Positions 53,308-63,159 are shown, counted from the first letter of the stretch. The stretch is 64,000 nt of DNA from Undaria pinnatifida (GCA_012845835.1 JABAKD010000001.1:11075123-11139122); one strand, 5' to 3'. A program made the numbers and translations. Notes: generated from the sequence alone by a model not told the origin.

Positions 53308-53800
53308 GGCAGACCGAGGCAATATCCACCAGGGAAGGAGTTACTTGCCTCCTGCCAGCTACCACGGTCACCTCGCCGTGGTCCGTGGTGGAGCTCGGAG
53401 ACGAGCGGGAGGACGTTGACGACCCGTCCCACGCTGAGGGCCCTCGTGTGCTGTTTCGCCGTCCTCCGGTGCCCCCTCCCGAGCTGCGACCGCCGCCCCG
53501 GTTGGTTCGGGCCTGGTTGCTCCCTTGGCGGCGCTGTGGGCCACCACCAGTACCCGACGCTCCTCCCGCGCTTCCACCACCGTTTCCACCACCGCAACGG
53601 TTGTGGTGGCCACCACTCCCACCGTTTTCCCCGTTTCCCCCACTCTGGCCGCCACCACCCCCGGAGTTGTCACCTCCACGGTTGCGGTCCCCCCGATCAC
53701 GGTTGCCACCGCGCCGCTGTTTGGTGGAGCGCCTTCCTTCCAGCGCTTCCTTTGGAGTCGGCCACAGGACTGGGTCAGGGGCGTCGTCGTGCCCGAGTGG
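53300..53800 (-). CDS. ATG-less Gly/Asn/Arg-rich frame upstream of gag
   Basis: About 166 codons open from a TAA inside the tRNA copy to a TGA that overlaps the gag start (ATGACTGA). No ATG is present; CTG codons are the only near-cognate starts. The product would read RRGGNRDRGDRNRGGDNSGG and similar RGG-like text, with codon choice that alternates GGT/GGC/GGA. It could be a 5' extension of gag separated by an indel, a leaderless upstream ORF, or low-complexity non-coding leader. Nothing here shows it is translated. Confidence 0.35.
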   Translation of the reverse strand, partial: PLGHDDAPDPVLWPTPKEALEGRRSTKQRRGGNRDRGDRNRGGDNSGGGGGQSGGNGENGGSGGHHNRCGGGNGGGSAGGASGTGGGPQRRQGSNQARTNRGGGRSSGGGTGGRRNSTRGPSAWDGSSTSSRSSPSSTTDHGEVTVVAGRRQVTPSLVDIASVCHD

Positions 53801-53866
53801 TTAAGGGAATGGATTGGGAACCCATTGTGATTTCACGCGCAGGTTCGAGTCCTGCCGACGACGCCA
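53783..53866 (+). tRNA. Complete class II tRNA-Ser-like copy with CCA, antisense to the retrotransposon (contains its PBS)
   Basis: Plus strand: acceptor GTCGTCG/CGACGAC, D stem CCC/GGG with loop GAGTGGTTAA, anticodon arm ATGGA-TTGGGAA-CCCAT, long variable arm GTGA-TT-TCAC, T arm GCAGG-TTCGAGT-CCTGC, discriminator G and encoded CCA. Body and G73 are serine-like. The loop gives anticodon GGG (a proline codon reader) with an A31·C39 mismatch. Nuclear tRNA genes lack CCA, so this looks like a reverse-transcribed copy of a mature tRNA. Its 3' end, read on the minus strand, is the PBS TGGCGTCGTCGGCAGGAC, two bases from the LTR. Confidence 0.75.
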
Positions 53867-53868
53867 CT

Positions 53869-54139
53869 TGTGAAATTAAAGGGTGGGGGACACAGAGTGC
53901 CCCCTGCAGGTCTGCCAATTGAGCAGGTCTTCGGAGAGTACTCACTTTCGTTCCTTCGTAGAGATGTAGCTTTATTTCGTTTCCACCAGAGCCCGGGATA
54001 GCTTCTGAGATCGGAGGCGCGTGCCTCCGATCTAATTCCTAACTTCCCCGAATATAAACCGCCAACCTTATGATACGAAACCCATCCAAATGATCTCAAA
54101 TTCGGATACCTACAGGCCTTTCGAGGCCGTATCTTAACA
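53869..54139 (-). repeat. 5' LTR
   Basis: 271 bp, TG…CA ends, about four differences from the 3' LTR. Promoter and poly-A signals are expected here but I cannot point to them. Confidence 0.95.
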
Positions 54140-54143
54140 GTAT

Positions 54144-54640
54144 CCCATATACCGACTGACTAGCTGTATAGCTCGTCGTGTTGCTAGCTGTACAAGCGAC
54201 ACCGACCCCGCAAGTAAGACTTAATAAGTATGTATGGTTATTCATTTTCAACTTTCCGTTGATTCTATACTACTAGACCTATTGGCTTTCTGTCTTGGTT
54301 TTCACGCGACAGTATGTTCAGACTTTTTTTTGGTGTCTCATTCGCCTCGTATGCGTCCTGTTGACTTTCACGGGTGGTTATGTTCGGACATTTGGTTCTG
54401 ATTCGCCTTGTGCTCGTTGCGTTGACTTTAACGTACTGTATGTACTGTATATTTGATCTGAAACCTATACAACCGTATATAGTCTAATTATATAGGGTCT
54501 TGTACGAGTTATCATATACTGTTTTTAAGAAAACATTATACGTTTTATTAATCCCATTCTAAATTATATACAGTCGCCGCCCCCCCCCGCCCCAAAATAT
54601 AGGAATGGAGTAGCGGTCTGGCGTCTGGTATTTTTTTTTC
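54144..54640. other. Unassigned DNA
   Basis: No supported feature. Confidence 0.4.
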
Positions 54641-54644
54641 GCCT

Positions 54645-54795
54645 TCCCTTGTCGATAACACCTTCCATTCTCTTATCATGCTTTAATCATGATCAGATGA
54701 TTATAATCAAATAATCATGATTTTAATCAAGCCAAAAACACCCCAAATAATCAACATTCAACGTCCTTTTTTTAGTTGATTACCAACCCCTATTA
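54645..54795. repeat. AT-rich palindromic repeat, second copy
   Basis: AATCATGAT/ATGATTAT words, ending AGTTGATTACCAACCCCTA, the inverse of the start at 42238. Confidence 0.45.
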
Positions 54796-55189
54796 TTGCG
54801 GTTGTCAACGTGGATTGTCCCTCGCGGAAAATCCGAAGTATCGCCGCACACGGGCAAGATACGTTCCCATCCCAGGATCAGTTATGTATGCACACCATGT
54901 ACAACTACAATACCCCATCCAGTGAGGAAACCCGGGACCCAGTGTCTATACCGTCCTGTCCGGTGTGGGAATTGGTGATGAAGATCGGCTGGAGTTCGTA
55001 GAGCCAGCGCCCCGTGGGAGGTGCCTCTAGGATGCAAGGCCAACATTCCGACGAACCCGGAGAGATTAGGTTCTCTTCCCCGGATCACAAACCCTTCCAT
55101 TCATAAACAGCTCAAACAAGCACCGATGTGCACAATGTAACTATTTCAAGGGTACGCGCGGTAACGAAGGCGCCGGTCGGTACGGGACA

Positions 55190-55600
55190 TTAACCGTTTA
55201 ACTCGCCGCGGGCGGAAAATTCGTTGGGTCTTCCCGAGCGACTGTATGGGAAAAGGTCCCTGCTTGCTTGCCGCGGGTCGGGAATGGGACGGGACGGCGG
55301 GACGCCATTTGGCTGACGGGACGGAATGGATTCCACAATTTCTTTCGCGGGACGCGATCATGAAACGGGTCAGAAACAGGTCGAGCAATCGGTCGGGTAA
55401 ATAGTCGGAAAAAAATTGGGGAACATAGTCGGGAAATGGGTCGGGAACATAGTCGATAATCGGTGCGGAATACAGCCAGTAAACCTGTCGGGAACACAGT
55501 CGGAATCTGTGGGGAAGGTAGTCGACATGTATGTGGCCCGGGGATGCAGCCCGGAATATGGATCGGAACACGACCGGGGACGCGGGCTCGAGACAATGGT
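55190..55600. repeat. GTCGGGAA minisatellite
   Basis: Irregular 12–20-bp units (GGTCGGGAACATAGTCG, TGTCGGGAACACAGTCGG) make several short frames appear open; I regard none as coding. Similar GTCGGGA words recur at 56090–56150. Confidence 0.65.
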
Positions 55601-56192
55601 TAAAAAGAGGAAACTAATACCGAATGCAATTCATTTGTCAATTGCTAAAAACGAGCTTTCGCGCCGCCATTTTCTGGTAACAAAGCCAAAACCGCGAACA
55701 AGGTTTTGGGATTTTTTATTCATTGAAAAATATTAAAAATCACTTATTTATCGACTCATAGCCGAAGTAAGCAAAAAACCATGGAGACGGGGGCGGAGGG
55801 GGGGGGGGGGGGTGCAAAAAATTGAAAAGAAATTAAAATTAAACGGACAATCTCTCAAGTGCAGTCTCCTCTACATACCTATAAGAATATTTGACTACTT
55901 CATTCTGCTGCAGCTGCATCCAATGTGAAAGAATTTAAATTGGAATTATCCAGATACATACAGCCAGTCATCATATACGACGGGGAAAGATACAGCCCAT
56001 GGTGAGTGGGATGTCAACATTTATCTGAGTTGCGGAGTGGGAGATGTTCTGTGCGCACATCGAGATGGGATGAAAAAACTGAGCCGATCGCGGGACGGGA
56101 AAAGTCGGGAATACACATTTCAGCGGAACGGGAAACAGTCGGGACGGGAAAAGACGCCGAAAATCCGGACGGTGGGCTGTTATGGTGGAACT
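55601..56192. other. Unassigned DNA with a G run
   Basis: A G run of about 14 near 55800; nothing else is supported. Confidence 0.4.
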
Positions 56193-56288
56193 GGTGACCA
56201 CGAAGCTGGTAACATCGTCTGGGCCAGCAAACGCCTCCGTGGTCATATCTACTCTACCAAATTCCTCATCTACTCTGACCGCGAGGTC
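56193..56288 (+). pseudogene. Ty3/Gypsy RNase H fragment
   Basis: GDHEAGNIVWASKRLRGHIY followed by STKFLIYSDREV aligns with LDLEAGSIVWALKRLRGYLW and GTKFRIFSDHKA of the element at 43–54 kb, on the other strand. Only ~32 residues survive; flanking sequence is unrelated. Confidence 0.75.
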
Positions 56289-56689
56289 CCTCGACCGACC
56301 ATTAATGCGCCAACTCCTATGTCGCTCGCTCCTTCGATGACCCGGGACCGATCACAATCGACCTCCTGTCATTTTTCTACACCACTTCAAGGAGCGCCGT
56401 CCACGGATCCTCGTGCCTTCAACGCCATCAGTCTGGGGGACTGGCTCGCGGTGTCTTACGCTACGCTGACGGGCCCCGCGGAGCCCCCGATATCCCCCCG
56501 TTGTACGTCGGTACACTACTAATAGCGTCAACCATACCTTCAGTGTTATATGTTTTTTTTGGGCTTTTTTATGTCTCTTTTCTAATGAGTTATTATGACA
56601 CCTTGAGGGTGTACTATAACTTCGTCGTTTCATTTATCAAGCCTTTAGGGCAGCTGTAACCTAGTCGTTTCCCTTATTCGCTGGAGCCT

Positions 56690-57010
56690 CTTGTCATCTT
56701 TGATGCTTTCTTACTTGTCCTCCCGTTTCGATAACCCCTGTCTGGAGTCCCTTTACCCACGCACGTACGTCCCAAGCACAGAGATTCAGTCGCTGGCTGG
56801 TATCCTGCAGTGCACGTGTCTGTTTTCAGTTCGGGTCTTACCTTGTCTGGTGCCCTTTTATCCACGCCTCTGCGTCCCAAGCACATAGATTCATCCGCTG
56901 GCTGGTATACTGCAGTGTACGTGTATTTGTTCAGTTGGGGTGATACCTTTTCTGGTGCTCCATTCCCCACGCCCATGCGTCCCAAGCACAGAGATTCAGT
57001 CACTGGCTGG
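56690..57010. repeat. 105-bp tandem repeat, three units
   Basis: Units contain CC(C/A)ACGC…GTCCCAAGCACA(G/T)AGATTCA…GCTGGCTGGTAT(C/A)CTGCA(G/A)TG. The length is a multiple of three, so a minus-strand frame stays open as a 35-residue repeat (ESLCLGR…TYTAVYQPA). Coding status is unknown. Confidence 0.8.
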
Positions 57011-58260
57011 TATCCTGCAATGCACGTTGTCTTCCTTGAGTGCGGCAGTTCGGGAGCTATTTATTCTGGAGCCCCTCCCTTGTTGTTGTCTGCGTTTCCT
57101 TAAAACCCTTACACCAATACCTTTCGCAGTGCTTTAGGGACGGGATTAACCCTACCAGAGGCGTGTTAGCCTCAATCATCAATCATCAGTCATCAACCAT
57201 CAATCACGAAGTGTGGGTTGGTGTATAGCCTCATCTGCTGTCGTTGGTTTGAATAGTAGTACCTTCGATCCACTTCCCAAATTCCTGATGTCTTAGTTTG
57301 CCGTTGCTATATCGTCGTGTGATGCATCTACGACTATTCAGGGTGGGCTGAGGCTTATTATGGTGTTCCACTGGGTACACCCGCTATCTGCATGAGCAAT
57401 ATACCAGCTGTTAATTTCTGTTGATTAGTTTTTTTCGTTGTTTCAACTGCTGTGGGATTCGGAATCGGAATTGCGAGATTCGGATTCAATATTCAATAGT
57501 GTTGTGTTGAGGAAAACTGTCGCGCAATCACGGAACAGGCACGTACATACATATCGCACGCCAGTTTACTGAGCCACGGATCTGCGGATGATGTTGAATA
57601 CATAACAATGCTAACATCCTGCCTTAGGCCACGCCCTTTGCTGATTGACTTGGACTATTATATTAGGTAGAGCTGCACGTTCGCATAACGAGTAGGATGA
57701 TTCTTAGAAGAGCATTAGTACTCGGTGTGATTGGCTGTGTTAGAGGTTGGTCTTTACTCTTCTTTCAAGTATGCAAACCGGCAAGCACGTGGCATGTAGA
57801 GTGACCGACGTACGCAGATAGCAGCTTGCGCTAAGGAGCCACGTCTTGTATGACGTTTTGTATTCCTTGCCAGTCCGAGAGCCGGTCTTCGTAGCTCGGC
57901 TATGGCCAAGCCACTTTCACCACCCCCTCCTCCCCCCCCCCCGTCGATCACTCCTGCATTCTGACCAAACCAAGCATGATTTGCTCGAAAATAATATGAG
58001 AAATCTACTATCTGGTTTTTGTACTGCTGCCAGCTGTAGTCTAGTGATCGAAACACCTGTGCCCCTCCCATATCGTCAGGAATCTCCCAAGGCAACACCT
58101 TGGTAAGACGGTGAAACAGAGACCGAGGTCGAGAAGGGGTTTCTGGAAGTCGCGGTCGGAAGTGAATACACCCGGAATTCCCGTTCCCGTCACGACCCGT
58201 ACACGACCCAACCCCATTTTCCCGACCCAACCATCATTACCGCGTACCCTTGCATTATCC
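57011..58260. other. Unassigned DNA
   Basis: A minus-strand frame (57754–58230) includes KVLPWEIPDDMGGAQVFRSL but matches no family I know and has a Gly run; I do not call a gene. Confidence 0.35.
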
Positions 58261-58269
58261 GATTTTTTG

Positions 58270-58830
58270 GCGTAGGTGAGCGGCGATGACCGCGGGACTT
58301 CCGTGAACTTCCGTGGGTGTTGCGACGGCTACCTTTGTAATCCCCGTTTTTCGATGGCAAGTACCAAGGCCCGTGGCATTTCTACGGCAAATCCCATGGT
58401 TGTGGCCACGGTGCGTGCCGCGGCTCTATCCGTGGCCAACTCGGCCCTACCTACCATGGCAACCAACGGAAGTCCGCTTCAACTGCGGCAGGTTTTGCGG
58501 ACGTCCAACAGCGAAAATTTTCACGGCCATCGACGGCCGTCCGCGGCCGTTTGTCACGGAAAATCTCCGACACGCGGCAAAAATCGCGGAAGTCCGAGGA
58601 TGTCCGCGGCAATTGCCACAGCACGTGTGTCGTACCAACAATGTCAACCCACGAAACTCGGCAGAAAATGCCACGGAAGTTTCCGTCCGTGGCACGGAAG
58701 TCCGCGGCAATAGCCACAGCCGTTTCCGCGGATGTCTAACCGCAGCAATTCCCACGACCATCCGCATTCATCGCTACGGCAATCTTCCGATCGATACGCG
58801 GCAACTACCACGGAATTCCGCTGAAGGTTT
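58270..58830. repeat. CCACGG/CCGCGG minisatellite, left block
   Basis: Repeated short phrases GGAAGTCCGCGGCAA, CCACGGAA and CACGGCAA on the plus strand, each partly palindromic. Confidence 0.65.
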
Positions 58831-58939
58831 GGTTAGGGTTAGGATTAGGGGCTAGTACAGGGTTATTATTTTCCGATGGGTTAATGACCACAGAGCTCGT
58901 GTATCTATGAATCATCAGCGCGGACACCACTTGGTGTGC

Positions 58940-59540
58940 TGGATGTAGATGGGGTGTCCGCAGGTGTTTCTGTAGGTGTCAGAGGACGTGTGCGTTGTGT
59001 CCGCGGACGTGCCCGTGGGTGTGTCCGTGGGTCTTTCTGTGGGGGTTGCTGTGGACGTATCCGTGGGTGTTTCCTTGGGCGTGTCCGTGGATGTGCCGAG
59101 GCTCTTGCCGTGGGTGTCCGAGAGCATGACCGTGGGTCCTGCTGTGGGCGTCCGCTGGCGTGACCGTGGGTCTTGAGACGGGCGTTTCCGTGGACTTATC
59201 TATGGATGTGCTCGGATGTTTTTCGTGGATATGTCCGTGAGTGTTTCCGTGGGCGTGTCTTGGGTGTGTCTGCGGGCGTTGCCGTGGTTGATTCCATGGA
59301 CGTTTCCGTGGGTGCCGTGTTATGCCGTGGACGCTGGCGTGGAGATTGCCGTGGATATTGCCGTGGCTCTTGAAGTGGAGATTGCGGTGGAAATAGTCGT
59401 GGCTAGAGCCATGGGCCTCCACGATGGTCCGCTACTTGCCGCCGAATTCCGCGGAAACCCGTTGAATGTCCGTGGAAGCCCGTGAAAGGAAGTGTCCACG
59501 GATGTCCGAGAAAAGCCGTGGACACTGCCGCGGTGCTCCG
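58940..59540. repeat. GTCCGTGG minisatellite, right block
   Basis: Units of about 12 bp (GTGTCCGTGGGT, GTTTCCGTGGGC, GTTGCCGTGGAC) repeat some 40 times. The phrase is the inverse of the left block's CCACGGAA, so the two arrays face each other around 58.85 kb. Confidence 0.7.
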
Positions 59541-59544
59541 ACAA

Positions 59545-60903
59545 AACGACGAATCATGTACATCCCTTCAAACAAGCCGGGAAGAAGACGGCAGATCACC
59601 CAGGTGGATACCGCCCTCACGGTTTCGAAATCCCAACCTGACTGGCCTATTTCTCATTGGCTGGGGTACTCAAAACACATGCACACTGGGGACGGTGGAA
59701 TGTCTATTGAAAATATACAACAAATATTTATTGTTGAAAATATTAGACTATAGTTGGTACTTCAGTATAGATACGACGCATGATAATGGATAGTTTGGTT
59801 TTCCCGTGGCGGAGTACCACTACTACTATGTCTACTACTTACTCTACGGTGAATTTCACACCATGCACAAGGTTTTTGTGCACAGAAATGTAATTATCGT
59901 TTGCAACTAAGTCCTTGCCCGAATCGTCCGTTCGCTTCCGTGTAGCGAGTTGCATATCACGCCCCTACCCATACGGACAACGCAGATCTTGTGAGACGGT
60001 CGAAGCCGTGGCCGTGCCGTTAGTGTTTTTAAATAGGAAGGCGCCGCACCTTCCAAGAAACTAACACGTACCGCTGATTGATGACGGCATGACGGCGAGT
60101 CACCAAGAAATGAACACCGTTCCCTCAGCACGGGAGTGTACCGGGGTCCTCTGCGAAGACCATTAAATCCCAGTTCATGGCTATGTTGATTGTTGAAAGT
60201 GTTGACGGTACGAGGCGTACTAGCAATTGCGGCATGATACCCTGCGAGCATAGACTGGAAACAAGACCGACCTCGAGAAAAATCACACGGACGTTTTGGA
60301 GTGGCACTTTACTCTGAAATAAAATAGTCTCCAATAACGTGGTGGTTGCCAAGCTTCAACATGTTACTTCTCGTGAAGCAGCTCATCAGACAGAGGTGTG
60401 CTCCAGGAACTACACCGGCATCATCACACGAGGAGTGCGATTTTATCCTAAAAAACAGGGAATGTATGGGCTATGGTGCTGTTGTGCAGCAGCGCATAAT
60501 CGCTATCTCCATTTGGCTGTGTTTGTGAGTACACCCTGTCGTAGTTGGTAGCAATCGCATCTTGAAGAACATAAACACGTCCATGAGTCACGCCCTCCAC
60601 GATGTCACTGCGCAGTTCTTGTGCGCCAACACGCGCTGCATGCAGTGGAGATGCACTGGCTCTTTTTAGCCGTCTGAGGGTGGTTGCCTGAGGATTTACC
60701 TATGCCTCATCCAAAGCCTGATCTTGACTCCAAATGGAAAGAGCAAACTGATGACTAAGCCCATGGGGCCTATACATGAAAAAATAATCCTGTCTTGCGC
60801 AACACGAATCGCAACACGAATAGCATTCCGACGATTGTTTAGGAGCGCCGTCATTGGAATATGCATGTATTTGTTATTGTTATTATGTTTGCCCTCCGAC
60901 AAC
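59545..60903. other. Unassigned DNA
   Basis: No supported feature. Confidence 0.4.
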
Positions 60904-60941
60904 ATTATAAAAATTAAAATACACTCCAGCTGTGAGATCGA
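60904..60941 (-). repeat. 38-bp exact repeat core, copy 3
   Basis: Inverted copy, identical over all 38 bases to 15386–15423 and 40116–40153. Confidence 0.9.
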
Positions 60942-61261
60942 TATAGCGTAGATGGCTTTCCGATGTAAATCGAATATCCTTCCATAAAGCAGCAGTAGTA
61001 CCTAATATGAAGTCGGATGATCGCACCATAAAGCAGTGGTGCACATCTTCCGCCAACCACTTGCCCACTCCCTTTCCCCACATCTTCTCTTTTTTTCATC
61101 TACTACCTGGTATTTCTTTTTTCCTGTAGTCTTTAGTCTATGTTTCAGCTGAGAATCCTAGTCAACATTGCCCCCCCAGGCCAGTGGCCGTAGTCCTCCC
61201 GGTCCTTCCATATTCGTTTGACAGGGCTGCCTTTTTGACGCGTGCTACCATAGAGATACAC

Positions 61262-61490
61262 TTTTGCTTTGAAACTGGTTCTGAAAAACGGGGATCATTA
61301 ACCCCAAAATCGTTTGAAGTGGCCATTTTCCTCGCATGATTCTCGTCATGTACCTAGGCCATGGGATTTCTCATCCGGCAGTACTTGTATATTTCGTTTG
61401 TACCTAAATCAGCTTCTCGGAGGAGGTCGTAAGCTCCCGAATTGACCAACCTCAGAAAGATAAAGTGGTGCACCTCTATCGTACGGGTAG
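61262..61490 (+). repeat. Dispersed repeat R, copy 4
   Basis: Blocks GAAACTGGTTCTGAAAAACG, CCAAAATCGTTTGAA, GTACCTAGGCCATGGGATTT, GTGCACCTCTATCGTACGGG. The best-preserved middle section of the family. Confidence 0.6.
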
Positions 61491-61603
61491 CACGCATCAC
61501 TTACCGCGGCGTGCGTCAGACAATTTAACGCAAAAATGGATGGCTCCTTTCCTCAACAACCACAGACAATATTACAACTAACTGATACCCTCGTGATTTA
61601 CAC

Positions 61604-61730
61604 CTGCCACTGTTCTTGCTCGGTAACTCTCGTTTCCGGCTGCCGGTTCGAAGAACAACTTACCGATTGCGACGTAACAACCCACGCACGTTGGACTCAC
61701 GCTTGCGTCCCAGGGATGGTTTTGTAAAAA
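61604..61730 (-). pseudogene. Fossil SBBP blade exon
   Basis: Minus strand: a degraded blade end with CYVAIGKLFFEPAAGNE followed, one frame over, by EQWQ and a donor-like GTGTAAAT. It aligns with DWMAVKLDAAGTAQ-WRWQ of the intact exons. A frame break and lack of the N-terminal half show decay. Confidence 0.35.
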
Positions 61731-62303
61731 AACACAGTACACCATCTCAGCACATCCTTATTTTTAGGGCGTACGTTTCCGCGGGTAGTCGCGGTTCCAA
61801 GAAACGTTGAGGGTAACGTGGTAGCACGACTCATAAAAATAGTCGTCGATCTTCCACCTACCAATCTGAGATTTTCGAGTGTTGATCGACGCTACCGATA
61901 ACCTTCAAGGCGATCTCAACACAAGCGGTCAGCAATTCTTGCATCCAAAATTTGTAATGGAGCTAACAAAAACGGCAAAAGGTTGCAAAACCCGCTGCAG
62001 CCAATTCCATCCACACCTACCGCCATTGCGTACTAAACATAGGTTCTCGCAAGGGCAACCCTACGAGGTGCATCCAGCGGCAGCCGCACGCTTCGCTACC
62101 AGCTAGTACTTCGATGCTGCTCAAAAGAACATGAATGGTACGGCTAATCTGCGATACCGCAGCTGCCGACTTAAGGCGGGCCCTTGTTCGCAATTATCGT
62201 AAAACTCGACACATCTCGCAATACAGTCTCGATCAACCGCTCAAAACGGTAACGGTGTCATACTCGACATAGGTGTTCCAGGTAGAATCATACCATCCAT
62301 ACA

Positions 62304-62588
62304 CTACGCCTCCTCTAGCAACTGGGTATACCGAAGTCTTCCGACTATCTGACTAGCGGGTGGTCGCTTCCTAGGTGTTCCTTCCCAGCACGCACGCACG
62401 ATGTCCGCAATATCAGCAGGGGCATCTGCAGGAATTGTAGGACGGTCTCCTTTGAATACCACGCGTCGATAAATATCTCGCGGAAGAGCTTCGTCTGCCC
62501 AGGGAAGCTTTCTCGAAAGCACTTCCCACGCCACTACGCCAAAGCTGTAGACGTCGCTGGCGTAGGTGCTTCCCTTCGCGTCAAGTAC
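62304..62588 (-). CDS. Terminal exon of a protein kinase (C-lobe)
   Basis: It starts after the acceptor GCAATGTTTAG and reads VLDAKGSTYASDVYSFGVVA, WEVLSRKLPWADEAL, then DIYRRVVFKGDRPTIPADAP, ADIADIVRACWEGTPRKRPP and ASQIVGRLRYTQLLEEA before the stop. Subdomain IX (SDVYSFG), helices αF–αG and subdomain XI (CW…P.KRP) are intact and typical of tyrosine-kinase-like or TKL-type kinases. The N-lobe, HRD and DFG exons should lie to the right. Only a damaged HRD-like region is visible there, so this may be the tail of a decayed gene. Neighbouring propeller fossils hint at a receptor-kinase origin; that link is inference. Confidence 0.75.
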   Translation of the reverse strand, partial: VLDAKGSTYASDVYSFGVVAWEVLSRKLPWADEALPRDIYRRVVFKGDRPTIPADAPADIADIVRACWEGTPRKRPPASQIVGRLRYTQLLEEA

Positions 62589-62744
62589 CTAAACATTGCC
62601 CCGAAGATATATGTGGGGCGGGACACGGAAAAGGAAGGAGGGGAACGGGATGTAAACAAGATGCACACTGAAGAGTTAAAACGGTGTTATAGTTGCCACG
62701 GCGGCGAATATAATAACTCACAGCTGACGTCGTTAGATAAGCAA

Positions 62745-62855
62745 TATAAGATAACACCCCTCTCAAGGTCGCTGAAGCGTTATTAAAACAATACCCATTT
62801 CGAGGGCGCTGAAGGGTCATTAAGACAATACCCCGTTCGAGGTCGTCCAAGCGCG
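62745..62855. repeat. ~42-bp minisatellite, three units
   Basis: Minus strand units: GACCTCGAACGGGGTATTGT…, GCCCTCGAAATGGGTATTGT…, GACCTTGAGAGGGGTGTTAT…, each with a TTCAGC-type joint. They lie in the intron right of the kinase exon. Confidence 0.75.
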
Positions 62856-62929
62856 GTTAGTCCAAACCAAGCAACTACCGCCGAAGACCGGCCGCAGCAT
62901 ACCCACTTAGCCCCAACCACTCGTGTCGC

Positions 62930-63083
62930 GGCTGCCGGGAACACCTAGTACCCGAACTCATAACTGATTGGGTGGCATGCCGGAGCGCACAATGCAGGAT
63001 TGCTGGTTGTTCCCGCCTCTCTGCTGGCACACCACACATTTTTACGGCACTCAACGCGACGTCGACTTGGAGGCTCGGTTCCT
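62930..63083 (-). pseudogene. Possible degraded kinase exon around the catalytic loop
   Basis: After an acceptor-like AATTTTCAG: EPSLQVDVALSAVKMCGVPA, then EQPAILHCALRHATQSVMSS. The layout resembles DVA.A…LH, ILH.DL…N of TKL kinases, but the catalytic Asp reads Ala and the Asn is gone. No DFG follows. It is placed as expected upstream of the C-lobe exon. The match is short, so chance is possible. Confidence 0.3.
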
Positions 63084-63159
63084 GAAAATTGCGGCCGCAA
63101 GAGATGCCTGAACCGGCCTGACGCTCTTTTGGCTTCGTCGGGTCAGAACGCATAGTTCG

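Larger units (their letters stand above)
43435..54139 (-). mobile_element. Near-complete Ty3/Gypsy retrotransposon with NADAR domain
   Basis: 10.7 kb between 271-bp LTRs that differ at about four positions, so insertion is recent. The duplication GTAT flanks it (43431–43434, 54140–54143). Order on the minus strand: LTR, tRNA-like PBS, Gly-rich frame, gag, UGA, linker–NADAR–protease, RT–RNase H, integrase–chromodomain–Tudor-like, 3' region, LTR. RNase H before integrase is the Ty3/Gypsy order. The frame breaks may make this copy inactive; other copies would tell. Confidence 0.95.

Noticed and set aside
53385-53804. Pro-rich plus-strand frame in the retrotransposon leader
   Set aside because: Complement of the Gly-rich minus-strand stretch and low complexity.
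57754-58230. 158-codon minus-strand gene
   Set aside because: No family, no splice context, and a Gly homopolymer inside.
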